From Providencia rettgeri (GTDB lineage Bacteria; Pseudomonadota; Gammaproteobacteria; Enterobacterales; Enterobacteriaceae): a stretch of DNA of 64,000 nucleotides. The stretch covers positions 806,001 through 870,000 of the forward strand of contig NZ_CP053896.1 in NCBI RefSeq assembly GCF_013255915.1, read 5' to 3'. Positions 53,836 to 62,103 of this stretch are shown here, piece by piece. Below the pieces are notes generated by a model. It had not been told where the DNA came from and ran no database searches. It was given only the letters and a program-made list of their open reading frames with translations. A program made the translations under genes and the position numbers. Within the stretch, counting starts at the first letter, position 1; each line of letters opens with the position of its first letter.

Positions 53836-54606
53836 CTAAAAGGTATACTTTAATGTATAAATGATTGCATCTTGATAGAAAGTATCTCCTAATTTATTAT
53901 CAGCATAGCGGTATTGTACCCCTGCAGAAACATGGTTTGTTGCATTCCACCAAAAAGCGAGGGCGCCATTTATGCCATTACGCTTATCCCCGTTATAGCG
54001 TTTATTCCTCGCGAATTCCATTTCATGCCAGTTTGTTATCATGAAATTTTCTTCGAATACGCTGAAATTATAGCCAGCCACCCAACCTGCTACATATCCA
54101 TTATTACCTGAATAGAATGTCTGGTCGGTGTAATTAAGAGCAATAAAAGGTTTAAACCATAAATCACCGAATGCAGTGTTATAACCAATACCATATAACG
54201 TATTCACATCGTGGAAATTACCACCATACTTGGCTCCAGGTAATGACCAAGTGCCATAAACGTGCCCGTATAGGTTGAAACCAGTATCACCTAAATAAAA
54301 GCGGCCTGTTGTTTTAATGGTATAGCGTTTATTTCGTCCTGAATCGGTGTGTTGGCTATGGAATGGGTTTTCGAGATCAAAAAAGCCATATAACTCACCC
54401 CAATTAAAATTGGCACCGCCTTCAAGCTCAATATAGGCAAAATCTTTCTTACGTGTCGTGTTTTCTGTTTTGGTTTCAGTACGATGTGACCAATCTAAAT
54501 AGTTTACATTGACATCAGCAAAGCCATTTTTATAGCCAATAATATTGTCAGAATATGCCGTACCTGCTAGAGAAATTAAGGCGGTCATGTAAATGATTTT
54601 TTTCAT
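53836..54606 (-). CDS. Tsx/OmpK-family outer-membrane channel
   Basis: This is a predicted 12-strand outer-membrane beta-barrel of the nucleoside-channel (Tsx/OmpK) family. The 256-aa precursor has a signal peptide (MKKIIYMTALISLAGTAYS) and typical features: ADVNVNYLDWSHRTET near the N-terminus, ELEGGANFNWGELYGFFDLENP, alternating aromatic strands, and a C-terminal TLKYTF ending in Phe. E. coli tsx also lies in this part of the map, but between secF and nrdR, and this protein looks nearer to OmpK-type members, so I give no symbol. A CRP-like site lies upstream, in keeping with tsx control. Confidence 0.82.
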   Translation of the reverse strand: MKKIIYMTALISLAGTAYSDNIIGYKNGFADVNVNYLDWSHRTETKTENTTRKKDFAYIELEGGANFNWGELYGFFDLENPFHSQHTDSGRNKRYTIKTTGRFYLGDTGFNLYGHVYGTWSLPGAKYGGNFHDVNTLYGIGYNTAFGDLWFKPFIALNYTDQTFYSGNNGYVAGWVAGYNFSVFEENFMITNWHEMEFARNKRYNGDKRNGINGALAFWWNATNHVSAGVQYRYADNKLGDTFYQDAIIYTLKYTF

Positions 54607-54739
54607 ATATAGATTATTTTCACTTATTGATTAATGGAATTTAGTAGTGCGTTAGTTATTAACACTTTAGCTAACCAATTTGTAACTTGTGATATATTAG
54701 ACTTGAAAATTGTAATTAAGAAATATTTTACACGAATGA

Positions 54740-54755
54740 AGTGATCGAAATCACG
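54740..54755. promoter_or_regulatory. CRP-like site before the Tsx-like gene
   Basis: GTGATCGAAATCAC is a near-perfect dyad; AGTGA and TCACG flank a 6-bp spacer, matching 8 of 10 CRP positions, about 135 bp upstream of the minus-strand start at 54606. Confidence 0.5.
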
Positions 54756-54814
54756 ATATTTAGATGTTATTGCTTTGTTTTGCTATTTAGATCTAATTTA
54801 TACAAAAGATCAGA

Positions 54815-54845
54815 TTCCCTAAACAAATAAGCTTTGCTTAGGGAA
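54815..54845 (-). terminator. hairpin after ampG
   Basis: A 13-bp stem with one mismatch (TTCCCTAAACAAA with TTTGCTTAGGGAA, 5-nt loop) lies 34 bases beyond the ampG stop. On the minus strand the tail is TCTGATCTTTT, so termination is plausible but not strong. Confidence 0.6.
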
Positions 54846-54878
54846 TTATGAAAAGAATGAGAAAGAGTATTGGGAGGG

Positions 54879-56381
54879 TTATTGCTGTACTGTTTTGCGA
54901 ACGGCGAGGAAATCTAAACTACCACCAATAACTAAGCTGATAGCACCAATGCTAATACCAGTATTAAAAATAAGGTTTTGGTAGTGGGGTAAACTCAGCC
55001 AAAATTCAATGTGTGTCGTAAACAGATAAACTTTCATATCACTAAATGAAAATATAAGTAATGAAAGTAGCCAAATAGCAAGGAAGCTAACGGCAGTAAT
55101 AAGAGCATAAACGGCAATGCGATACCCTTTCGCATACAGCTGACGCCGTTGAAACAACCCTGTTGTTTGTGTGTAGATTAAGGATGTCCGACAAGCTAAT
55201 AAAAGCAAAACACCAGGGACTGCAACTGCGATCGAAATAAGGTAGAACAGTGGCCAGCCATAATTACTGACAAAAATACTTGCGACTGGGCCAATATAAA
55301 CACGACCAACGGCGGAAAGAGCAGAAAGAAGTGCAAACTGCGTTGCGGATAGCGACTTATTACATAGTGTCATTAATAGGGCGACAAAAGCGGCGGTTCC
55401 CATACCAGAGAAGATATTTTCTAGAAAGATAATCGACCCCATGGTTAAGATATGGGGCGGTGTTATCGCTAAGAACCAATAGCCTATATTAGAGCCGCCT
55501 TGTAGAAGCCCAAAAATAAATAGAGCTTTAAATAAGCTCATATTTTTCATGAGATAACCACCAAGTAACGCTCCAACAATAGTTGCAGCCATACCAACAG
55601 TTTTATTGACGGTACCCACTTCGCTTAAACTAAAACCAAGAGCATTTAATAGAAAGTTGGTATTAAGCGCCATGACAAAGGCATCACCGAGCTTGTAAAA
55701 AACTAACAGTAGTAAGATTAGCCAAGCATTGTTTCGGCTAAAGAATTCAGCGAGTGGTTCGTATATTGCTTTTTTTAGTGATGTTGGTGCAGCGCAGCTT
55801 TCTTCGGGTTCTTTCGCGAGTAATGTTGCGATAACGCCGATAATCATCAGCCCTGCCATGACTAAATATAGTTGTTTCCACGTTAAAAACTTATCCGCTA
55901 ACCAAAGAGCAAGGCCGCCTGAAACTAACATGCTGATCCGGTAACCCATAACTGAGGTTGCAGCACCAATTCCGCGTTCTTCCGCACTCAGTAAATCAGT
56001 TTTATAGGCATCAAAAACAATGTCTTGTGAGGCTGAACAAAATGCAACAGTAACCGCTAGCGCAGCAAGGTACCACAAATGCTCTGAGGGGTTCATAAAG
56101 CCCATAGCGGCAATGCTGATAATCAACAGAATTTGCGTGGTTAATAGCCATCCTCTTCGACGACCAAGAAAGGGCGGAGTATAGCGGTCCATCATTGGGG
56201 ACCAAAGAAATTTCAACACATAAGCCTGTCCGACTAATGAAAAGAAACCAATAGTTTTAATATCGACATTTTCAACAGTTAGCCAAGCTTGTAATGTACC
56301 TGCAGTTAAAGCTAAAGGTAGACCAGAAACAAAGCCTAAAAGGATTAAAGTGATGTTATTTGGTAGAGTAAAACGAGGCAT
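54879..56381 (-). CDS. ampG: muropeptide permease AmpG
   Basis: AmpG imports GlcNAc-anhydroMurNAc peptides from the periplasm for cell-wall recycling, and so feeds inducer to AmpR-type beta-lactamase control. The 500-aa protein (E. coli 491) has about 14 membrane segments, with LLGFVSGLPLALTAGTLQAWLTVENVDIKTIG at the start, and FLGRRRGWLL and CSASQDIVFDAYKTDLL blocks. It lies downstream of yajG as in E. coli. Confidence 0.95.
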   Translation of the reverse strand: MPRFTLPNNITLILLGFVSGLPLALTAGTLQAWLTVENVDIKTIGFFSLVGQAYVLKFLWSPMMDRYTPPFLGRRRGWLLTTQILLIISIAAMGFMNPSEHLWYLAALAVTVAFCSASQDIVFDAYKTDLLSAEERGIGAATSVMGYRISMLVSGGLALWLADKFLTWKQLYLVMAGLMIIGVIATLLAKEPEESCAAPTSLKKAIYEPLAEFFSRNNAWLILLLLVFYKLGDAFVMALNTNFLLNALGFSLSEVGTVNKTVGMAATIVGALLGGYLMKNMSLFKALFIFGLLQGGSNIGYWFLAITPPHILTMGSIIFLENIFSGMGTAAFVALLMTLCNKSLSATQFALLSALSAVGRVYIGPVASIFVSNYGWPLFYLISIAVAVPGVLLLLACRTSLIYTQTTGLFQRRQLYAKGYRIAVYALITAVSFLAIWLLSLLIFSFSDMKVYLFTTHIEFWLSLPHYQNLIFNTGISIGAISLVIGGSLDFLAVRKTVQQ

Positions 56382-56448
56382 TATTTCCCTCTAAGCCAGT
56401 GTGATATTGCTGCAATACATTGCGCTGCAGAGGTATTGGCTGCGCTAT

Positions 56449-56483
56449 GCTACCCAAGCTCAATCAGTGAGAGCTTAGGTAGC
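56449..56483. repeat. inverted repeat between yajG and ampG
   Basis: GCTACCCAAGCTC and GAGCTTAGGTAGC form a 13-bp stem with one mismatch and a 9-nt loop. The left flank (GCTGCAGAGGTATTGGCTGC) recalls the palindromic repeat family, so this may be a short or diverged member. No T-run follows. Confidence 0.55.
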
Positions 56484-56511
56484 TTAATACTTAATGATAA
56501 TGATTGCTCAG

Positions 56512-57093
56512 TTAATAGCGTGAATTTTGTCTGATAAAATCGGTGATTTCTTGGTCTGTTGCCATATCTGCAATTAAATCAGTGAGTGCGCTATTGATAG
56601 CTGTTGCAATCTTGTCATTATTGGCTGCTAATAACTCTTGCGTATTAAAATTGCGGGTAAATGAACGTGTTTTTGTCGAACCATTTGGGGCTGTTGCAAT
56701 AATACTCACACTGGAGTTTACGGTAATATTATGGCGCAAGCTGCCTTCACTGACTTTGGTATCGAGTTTATTCAATTGAACGACTAGATTCACATTTGCC
56801 GGTGATGTCACCATAAAGCCACGTGCAGCCATTTGTTTTTCGACGGCTTCTTGCATCAGATAACGAGGATCGCGTGAAGGGTTCAGTACGACTAAACTGC
56901 CATTGCGGTTGACTTCCGCTAAGGATTTATTCGTACGATTGTCTACACTGCTAACACTGATTGAAGTTGCATTCAGTGTGGGGTTTTTTGCAGGTAAAGC
57001 TATCTTAGGCTCAAGTGATAATGTATTGCTGCTGGTTGCACAGCCCGCAAGAAGAAATAACCCTAAAAGTGGAAAACACAGTTTTCTTAACAT
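56512..57093 (-). CDS. yajG: YajG-family lipoprotein
   Basis: This is a predicted lipoprotein of unknown function. I start it at ATG 57093 (MLRKLCFPLLGLFLLAGC), giving 193 aa against 192 in E. coli; 22 additional upstream codons in the frame lack family similarity. The lipobox LLAGC puts the lipidated Cys at residue 18. The rest is the conserved YajG domain, with LNPSRDPRYLMQEAVEKQMAARGFMV. It is divergent from bolA. Confidence 0.93.
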   Translation of the reverse strand: MLRKLCFPLLGLFLLAGCATSSNTLSLEPKIALPAKNPTLNATSISVSSVDNRTNKSLAEVNRNGSLVVLNPSRDPRYLMQEAVEKQMAARGFMVTSPANVNLVVQLNKLDTKVSEGSLRHNITVNSSVSIIATAPNGSTKTRSFTRNFNTQELLAANNDKIATAINSALTDLIADMATDQEITDFIRQNSRY

Positions 57094-57350
57094 AATTTTT
57101 TCCAGTTCATCTTTCCTAATTGAAAATGTTTCGTTATGGTGCGGGTAGCCGTCGTTCAATATAAAGCTTAGCGGCTTATTTATCCTGAACTATTAGACAA
57201 CAATTTTTGAAAAAATTCGCATCAATGTGCCGCTATCATAACATTGGCAAGTTATTATCGGATATTTCTATAATAAGAAGATAGCAATAATCAACACGTA
57301 CAATAAAAGATAATTGCCTCTGAGCATAATTTTTAATTAAGGAGCATTTT

Positions 57351-57689
57351 ATGGTCGCTAATGCAGCTCAAAGTATGCAATCTCTTGTGAGCCAAAAATT
57401 ACAAGCTGCTTTCGAACCTACACATTTGGAGGTAATTAATGAAAGCCACCAACACAATGTGTTACCGGGCTCTGAAAGCCATTTCAAAGTTATTTTAGTG
57501 AGTGATAAATTTGAAAATAAACGAATGCTTGCCCGCCACCGCGAAATTTATGCTATTTTAGCCAGCGAATTATCGGGAGGGATCCATGCCCTTGCTTTGC
57601 ACACATATACGCAACAAGAGTGGAATGAGCTTGCTGACACTGCGTTAAAATCACCTGCTTGTCGTGGTGTCGGCGGTGTTAATCGGTAA
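57351..57689 (+). CDS. bolA: DNA-binding regulator BolA
   Basis: BolA affects cell shape and envelope genes under stress and also pairs with monothiol glutaredoxins in iron handling. The 112-aa protein contains the class II KH-like fold with [27 protein letters not shown] and [21 protein letters not shown] precedes ATG 57351. It starts the bolA-tig-clpPX-lon order seen in E. coli. Confidence 0.95.
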   Translation: MVANAAQSMQSLVSQKLQAAFEPTHLEVINESHQHNVLPGSESHFKVILVSDKFENKRMLARHREIYAILASELSGGIHALALHTYTQQEWNELADTALKSPACRGVGGVNR

Positions 57690-57852
57690 TTTTTCGTTTC
57701 AGTTAATACACTGAGACTATGCTGTACTTAATAAGCCATGCTCGATGATGAGCTTGGTGAATGTTTTTTCTTCAAATTAGGCGAAAAAACAAAAAATTTA
57801 GTCAGAAAAGTCACAAATAATGAGGAAAAAACGCTTCTTTTCTCAGCTTTTC

Positions 57853-57881
57853 TCGACTCAGGGCGCATGCATCGGTATAAT
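57853..57881 (+). promoter_or_regulatory. tig promoter
   Basis: TCGACT (57853-57858) and a perfect TATAAT (57876-57881) are spaced by 17 bp, 160 bases before tig. The 5' leader would be about 150 nt and contains two clear hairpins. Confidence 0.72.
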
Positions 57882-57887
57882 GCTGCG

Positions 57888-58041
57888 TCTAATTTTCAGT
57901 AAGGTTTCGGGACGCTTCTGATATCAGGGATTGACCGTTACGAAAGTAACGCCCCCGGTTCTGGAAGGGAGACAGCCGTTATGATTTAATGGCATAACTC
58001 TGGAGTAGACCGATCACTAAGATTTATTTTGAGGTAAGAAG
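57888..58041 (+). other. structured leader of tig
   Basis: The predicted tig 5' untranslated region contains GTTAC-GAAA-GTAAC (a GNRA-type tetraloop hairpin near 57937-57950) and GTTATG...CATAAC around 57978-57998, with a purine-rich GGAAGGGAGA between them. The rest of the 352-bp gap after bolA shows no gene. Function of the leader is unknown. Confidence 0.45.
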
Positions 58042-59346
58042 ATGCAAGTTTCTGTTGAAACGACTCAAGGCCTTGGGCGTCGTGTAACAATCACCGTTCC
58101 TGCCACTGATATTGAAAAAGCAGTTAATAGCGAATTAGTTAGTGTTGCTAAAAAAGTACGTGTTGATGGTTTCCGTAAAGGGAAAGTACCAATGAACATC
58201 GTTAAACAGCGTTACGGCGCGTCTGTTATGCAAGACGTTCTGGGCGATGTAATGCAACGTAACTTCATCAACGCAATTATTGAACAAAAAATCAATCCAG
58301 CGGGTGCGCCTAGCTACAAACCTGAGCAACTCGAAGACGGTAAAGATTTTGTTTATTCAGTTGAATTCGAAGTTTACCCAGAAATCGAATTAACAGGTTT
58401 AGAAACGATTGAAGTTGAAAAACCAGCTGTATCTGTAAAAGATGAAGATCTGGAAAACATGTTAGAAACTCTGCGTAAGCAACAAGCGCAGTGGAAAGAA
58501 GTTGAAGCGGCAGCAGAAGCTGACTCTCGCATCACTATCAACTTTACCGGTTCTATCGATGGTGAAGAATTCGAAGGCGGAAAAGCAGAAGATTTCGCGC
58601 TCGTTATGGGCGAAGGTCGTATGATCCCAGGCTTCGAAGAAGGTGTTGTTGGTCATAAAGCGGGTGAAGAATTCGATATCGAAGTTAACTTCCCAGAAGA
58701 CTACCATGCTGAAAACCTGAAAGGTAAAGCGGCGAAATTTGCTATTGTTCTGAAGAAAGTAGAACAACGTGAACTGCCTGAATTCACTGAAGAATTCATC
58801 AAGCGTTTTGGTATCGCTGATGGTTCTTTAGATGGCCTGCGTGCAGAAGTACGTAAAAACATGGAGCGTGAGCTGAAAAATGCCGTGCGTAACCGTGTTA
58901 AAGCACAAGTTCTTGATGGCTTAATCAAAGCTAACGACATCGAAGTTCCAGCAGCAGTTGTTGATGGTGAAATTGATGTTCTACGTCGTCAAGCGGCACA
59001 GCGTTTTGGTGGCGACGAAAAACAAGCGATGGAATTACCTCGTGAACTGTTTGAAGAACAAGCAAAACGTCGCGTAGTGATCGGTCTGCTGTTAGGCGAA
59101 GTGATCAACAAAAACGAACTGAAAGCTGACGAAGATCGCGTTAAAGCGCTGATCGAGGAAATGGCTTCTGCGTATGAAGATCCAGCTGAAGTTATCGAAT
59201 ACTACAGCAAAAACGAAGAGCTGATGAATAGCGTTCGTAACTTAGCTTTAGAAGAACAAGCTGTTGAAACTGTATTGGCTGTTGCTAAAGTGACAGAAAA
59301 AGAAACTAACTTCACTGAACTGATGAACCAAGTTCAAGCAGGTTAA
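58042..59346 (+). CDS. tig: trigger factor
   Basis: Trigger factor is the ribosome-bound chaperone and prolyl isomerase that meets nascent chains. The 434-aa protein has the ribosome-docking signature GFRKGKVP in the N-terminal domain (residues about 44-51), a central FKBP-type PPIase domain (about 150-245, with [17 protein letters not shown]) and a helical C-terminal chaperone domain. TGAGGTAAG is the ribosome site. A terminator follows the stop. Confidence 0.97.
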   Translation: MQVSVETTQGLGRRVTITVPATDIEKAVNSELVSVAKKVRVDGFRKGKVPMNIVKQRYGASVMQDVLGDVMQRNFINAIIEQKINPAGAPSYKPEQLEDGKDFVYSVEFEVYPEIELTGLETIEVEKPAVSVKDEDLENMLETLRKQQAQWKEVEAAAEADSRITINFTGSIDGEEFEGGKAEDFALVMGEGRMIPGFEEGVVGHKAGEEFDIEVNFPEDYHAENLKGKAAKFAIVLKKVEQRELPEFTEEFIKRFGIADGSLDGLRAEVRKNMERELKNAVRNRVKAQVLDGLIKANDIEVPAAVVDGEIDVLRRQAAQRFGGDEKQAMELPRELFEEQAKRRVVIGLLLGEVINKNELKADEDRVKALIEEMASAYEDPAEVIEYYSKNEELMNSVRNLALEEQAVETVLAVAKVTEKETNFTELMNQVQAG

Positions 59347-59371
59347 TTCTTTCTTGCTGTACAAAATAATG

Positions 59372-59401
59372 AAACCCGTGGTGTAATACTACGGGTTTTT
59401 T
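59372..59401 (+). terminator. terminator after tig
   Basis: AAACCCGT and ACGGGTTT form the stem and T residues follow directly, a clear intrinsic terminator 25 bases after tig. Confidence 0.88.
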
Positions 59402-59884
59402 GTCAATTAAAGCCTTTAAATTATCACTTTAGCGAATTTAATTAGGATACCCTTGAAAAACACATTTAAACCCTAATTATATTATCTATACTTCAAGTAG
59501 TCTAAGTGGGGCTTTAATTGCAATTTGAACTATTTTGAATAGCTTAATATTGTAGAAATAGTGATATTAACCAATCGAGTTATTTCGTCATTTTTGAAAA
59601 TCAAGTATGGTTTTCTAATGGTATAATTCCGTGTAACCCAATAGACTTGTGTTAAACTCTTTTACAGAGCGTCTTGTTTACTGCAGCATACTTAGCTGCA
59701 TTTTCTTCTTATTTCGCCAGTTGCTTGGTTAAATATTAGCTAAACTAGAAAATAAGAGAATTGAAAGAGCCTGCAGACACAGGAATTTTTTAAAACCGTT
59801 GTTTGTGGCATGATCTCTGCTCAAAATAGCAGGCAGACAGCAAATTAGGCGCAAGCACCGGAACGTTTTTAATAGGAGATTTCG
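59402..59884 (+). other. tig-clpP gap with promoter and internal terminator signals
   Basis: CTTGAAA at 59452-59458 followed by CCCTAATTA at 59471-59479 resembles a sigma-32 promoter, with a short spacer. An extended -10 TGGTATAAT (core 59622-59627) lies further on. About 55 bases beyond it, TGCAGC-N7-GCTGCA (59682-59700) plus TTTTCTTCTT forms an intrinsic-terminator-like hairpin. This could be a small RNA of about 75 nt or an attenuated clpP leader. The last 170 bases before clpP hold no gene. Confidence 0.42.
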
Positions 59885-60505
59885 ATGTCACATTTTGGCA
59901 GTCAGGAACAATTAGCATCTCAAATGGCCCTTGTGCCTATGGTCATAGAGCAAACTTCTCGTGGTGAGCGCTCGTATGATATTTACTCACGTCTATTAAA
60001 AGAACGTATTATCTTCCTGACTGGTCAAGTGGAAGACCATATGGCGAATTTAATCGTCGCTCAGATGTTATTCCTTGAAGCAGAAAACCCTGAAAAAGAT
60101 ATTCATTTGTATATTAATTCACCGGGTGGCGTTATTACCGCAGGAATGTCAATTTACGATACGATGCAGTTTATCAAGCCTGATGTAAGTACTATTTGTA
60201 TGGGACAAGCTTGTTCCATGGGGGCTTTTTTATTGACGGCGGGTACCAAAGGTAAACGTTTCTGCTTACCAAATTCACGCGTGATGATCCACCAACCATT
60301 AGGGGGTTATCAAGGTCAAGCGTCAGATATCGAAATTCATGCTCAAGAAATTCTTAAAGTGAAATCTCGAATGAACGAGCTAATGGCTCTACATACTGGT
60401 AAATCCATTGAAGAAATTACTCGAGACACAGAGCGTGACCGCTTCTTATCTGCAAATGAAGCAAAAGAGTATGGTTTAGTCGACCAAATTTATAGTAGCC
60501 GTTAA
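59885..60505 (+). CDS. clpP: ATP-dependent Clp protease proteolytic subunit
   Basis: ClpP is the serine peptidase that forms a double heptamer and works with ClpX or ClpA. The 206-aa protein (E. coli 207) has the catalytic Ser111 in [11 protein letters not shown] and the His in [17 protein letters not shown] and the C-terminal [20 protein letters not shown] complete the pattern. TAGGAGAT gives the ribosome site. clpX begins 115 bp after the stop. Confidence 0.97.
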   Translation: MSHFGSQEQLASQMALVPMVIEQTSRGERSYDIYSRLLKERIIFLTGQVEDHMANLIVAQMLFLEAENPEKDIHLYINSPGGVITAGMSIYDTMQFIKPDVSTICMGQACSMGAFLLTAGTKGKRFCLPNSRVMIHQPLGGYQGQASDIEIHAQEILKVKSRMNELMALHTGKSIEEITRDTERDRFLSANEAKEYGLVDQIYSSR

Positions 60506-60619
60506 TGGGTTAACTTTTGGTATAATTAGTTCATACCATAAACTATTTTAAAGAAAATCGTTGTTTTGTTTTTTAATTGAATGAAAACAAAACAATATGG
60601 ATAAAAGTGAGGTCAACTG

Positions 60620-61897
60620 ATGACAGATAAACGCAAAGAGGGGACAGGAAAACTGCTTTACTGCTCTTTCTGCGGAAAAAGTCAGCATGAAGTTCGTAAG
60701 CTGATTGCCGGTCCGTCAGTCTATATTTGTGATGAATGCGTAGATTTATGTCTCGATATCATCCGTGAAGAAATAAAAGAACTTACGCCGCATCGCGAGC
60801 GTAGTGAGCTGCCTACGCCACATGAAATCCGACAGCATCTTGACGACTATGTCATCGGCCAAGAAAAAGCGAAGAAAGTCTTAGCGGTTGCGGTATATAA
60901 CCATTACAAGCGCTTGCGTAATGGTGATAAAACCAGTGATGGCGTTGAATTAGGCAAAAGTAATATTTTGCTAATTGGCCCAACCGGTAGTGGTAAAACG
61001 CTTTTAGCTGAAACTTTAGCACGTTATTTGGATGTACCATTTACAATGGCTGATGCAACGACATTAACTGAAGCTGGTTATGTCGGTGAAGACGTTGAAA
61101 ATATTATTCAAAAATTACTACAAAAGTGCGATTACGATGTTGAAAAAGCTCAGCGTGGTATCGTATATATTGATGAAATTGATAAAATTTCACGTAAATC
61201 AGATAACCCATCAATTACCCGTGACGTTTCTGGTGAAGGTGTGCAACAAGCCCTTCTGAAACTAATCGAGGGAACGATTGCAGCAGTACCGCCACAAGGG
61301 GGACGTAAACACCCTCAGCAAGAGTTCTTGCAGGTTGATACCTCAAAGATTCTCTTTATCTGTGGTGGGGCATTTGCAGGGCTCGACAAAGTAATTGGCC
61401 AGCGTTTAAATACCCGTTCAGGTATCGGTTTTGCTGCCGAAGTGAAAGGTGAATCAGATAAAGCAACGGAAGGTGAGTTATTAACTCAGGCAGAGCCAGA
61501 AGATTTAATTAAATTTGGTTTAATTCCTGAATTTATTGGCCGTTTACCTGTTGTTGCAACATTAACTGAATTAAGTGAAGAAGCATTAATTCAGATTCTG
61601 CAAGAGCCTAAAAACGCTTTAACTAAACAATATCAAGCCTTATTTAGCCTTGAAAATACTGAACTCGAATTCCGTGAAGAAGCACTAAAAGCAATAGCTA
61701 AGAAAGCTATGGCACGTAAAACCGGAGCTCGTGGTTTACGCTCTATTGTTGAAGCTGCATTGTTAAATACGATGTATGACCTTCCTTCAATGAGTGATGT
61801 TGAAAAAGTTGTCGTTGATGAAAACGTCATTAACGAACAATCAGAACCGCTATTGATATATAGCAAACCTGATGCTCAAGCTTCTGGCGATAACTAA
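60620..61897 (+). CDS. clpX: ATP-dependent Clp protease ATPase subunit ClpX
   Basis: ClpX is the AAA+ unfoldase that feeds ClpP. The 425-aa protein has an N-terminal zinc-binding domain with four Cys ([12 protein letters not shown], then [10 protein letters not shown]), Walker [14 protein letters not shown] near residue 117, Walker [10 protein letters not shown], and the [22 protein letters not shown] and ARGLRSIVE (sensor 2) blocks. GAGGTC precedes the ATG. A terminator follows, and lon has its own heat-shock promoter. Confidence 0.97.
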   Translation: MTDKRKEGTGKLLYCSFCGKSQHEVRKLIAGPSVYICDECVDLCLDIIREEIKELTPHRERSELPTPHEIRQHLDDYVIGQEKAKKVLAVAVYNHYKRLRNGDKTSDGVELGKSNILLIGPTGSGKTLLAETLARYLDVPFTMADATTLTEAGYVGEDVENIIQKLLQKCDYDVEKAQRGIVYIDEIDKISRKSDNPSITRDVSGEGVQQALLKLIEGTIAAVPPQGGRKHPQQEFLQVDTSKILFICGGAFAGLDKVIGQRLNTRSGIGFAAEVKGESDKATEGELLTQAEPEDLIKFGLIPEFIGRLPVVATLTELSEEALIQILQEPKNALTKQYQALFSLENTELEFREEALKAIAKKAMARKTGARGLRSIVEAALLNTMYDLPSMSDVEKVVVDENVINEQSEPLLIYSKPDAQASGDN

Positions 61898-61930
61898 TCC
61901 CATATAAAACGTTCAATAGTTAATCAAACG

Positions 61931-61960
61931 AAATGAGGGGTTTCCCTCATTTTGTTTTTT
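61931..61960 (+). terminator. terminator after clpX
   Basis: AAATGAGGG and CCCTCATTT form a 9-bp stem, followed by TGTTTTTT. It ends the clpPX transcript before the lon promoter. Confidence 0.88.
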
Positions 61961-61973
61961 ATGTTCAACTAGC

Positions 61974-62003
61974 CATTGAATGCTAAAATCTTGTCCCCAT
62001 ATA
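61974..62003 (+). promoter_or_regulatory. sigma-32 heat-shock promoter of lon
   Basis: CATTGAA (61974-61980) and CCCCATATA (61995-62003) are separated by 14 bp and match the heat-shock consensus well, especially the CCCCAT -10 element. The location about 100 bp before lon fits heat induction of this protease. Confidence 0.8.
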
Positions 62004-62103
62004 GTTTATATTCTGAGGTGTGGTTTCCTTGTTCTAGAAAGTAATTTTAAAACAAGAGATAGAAACCCTTAAACTAGCGTGAGCTAAACGAAGAGAGAGC
62101 TTT

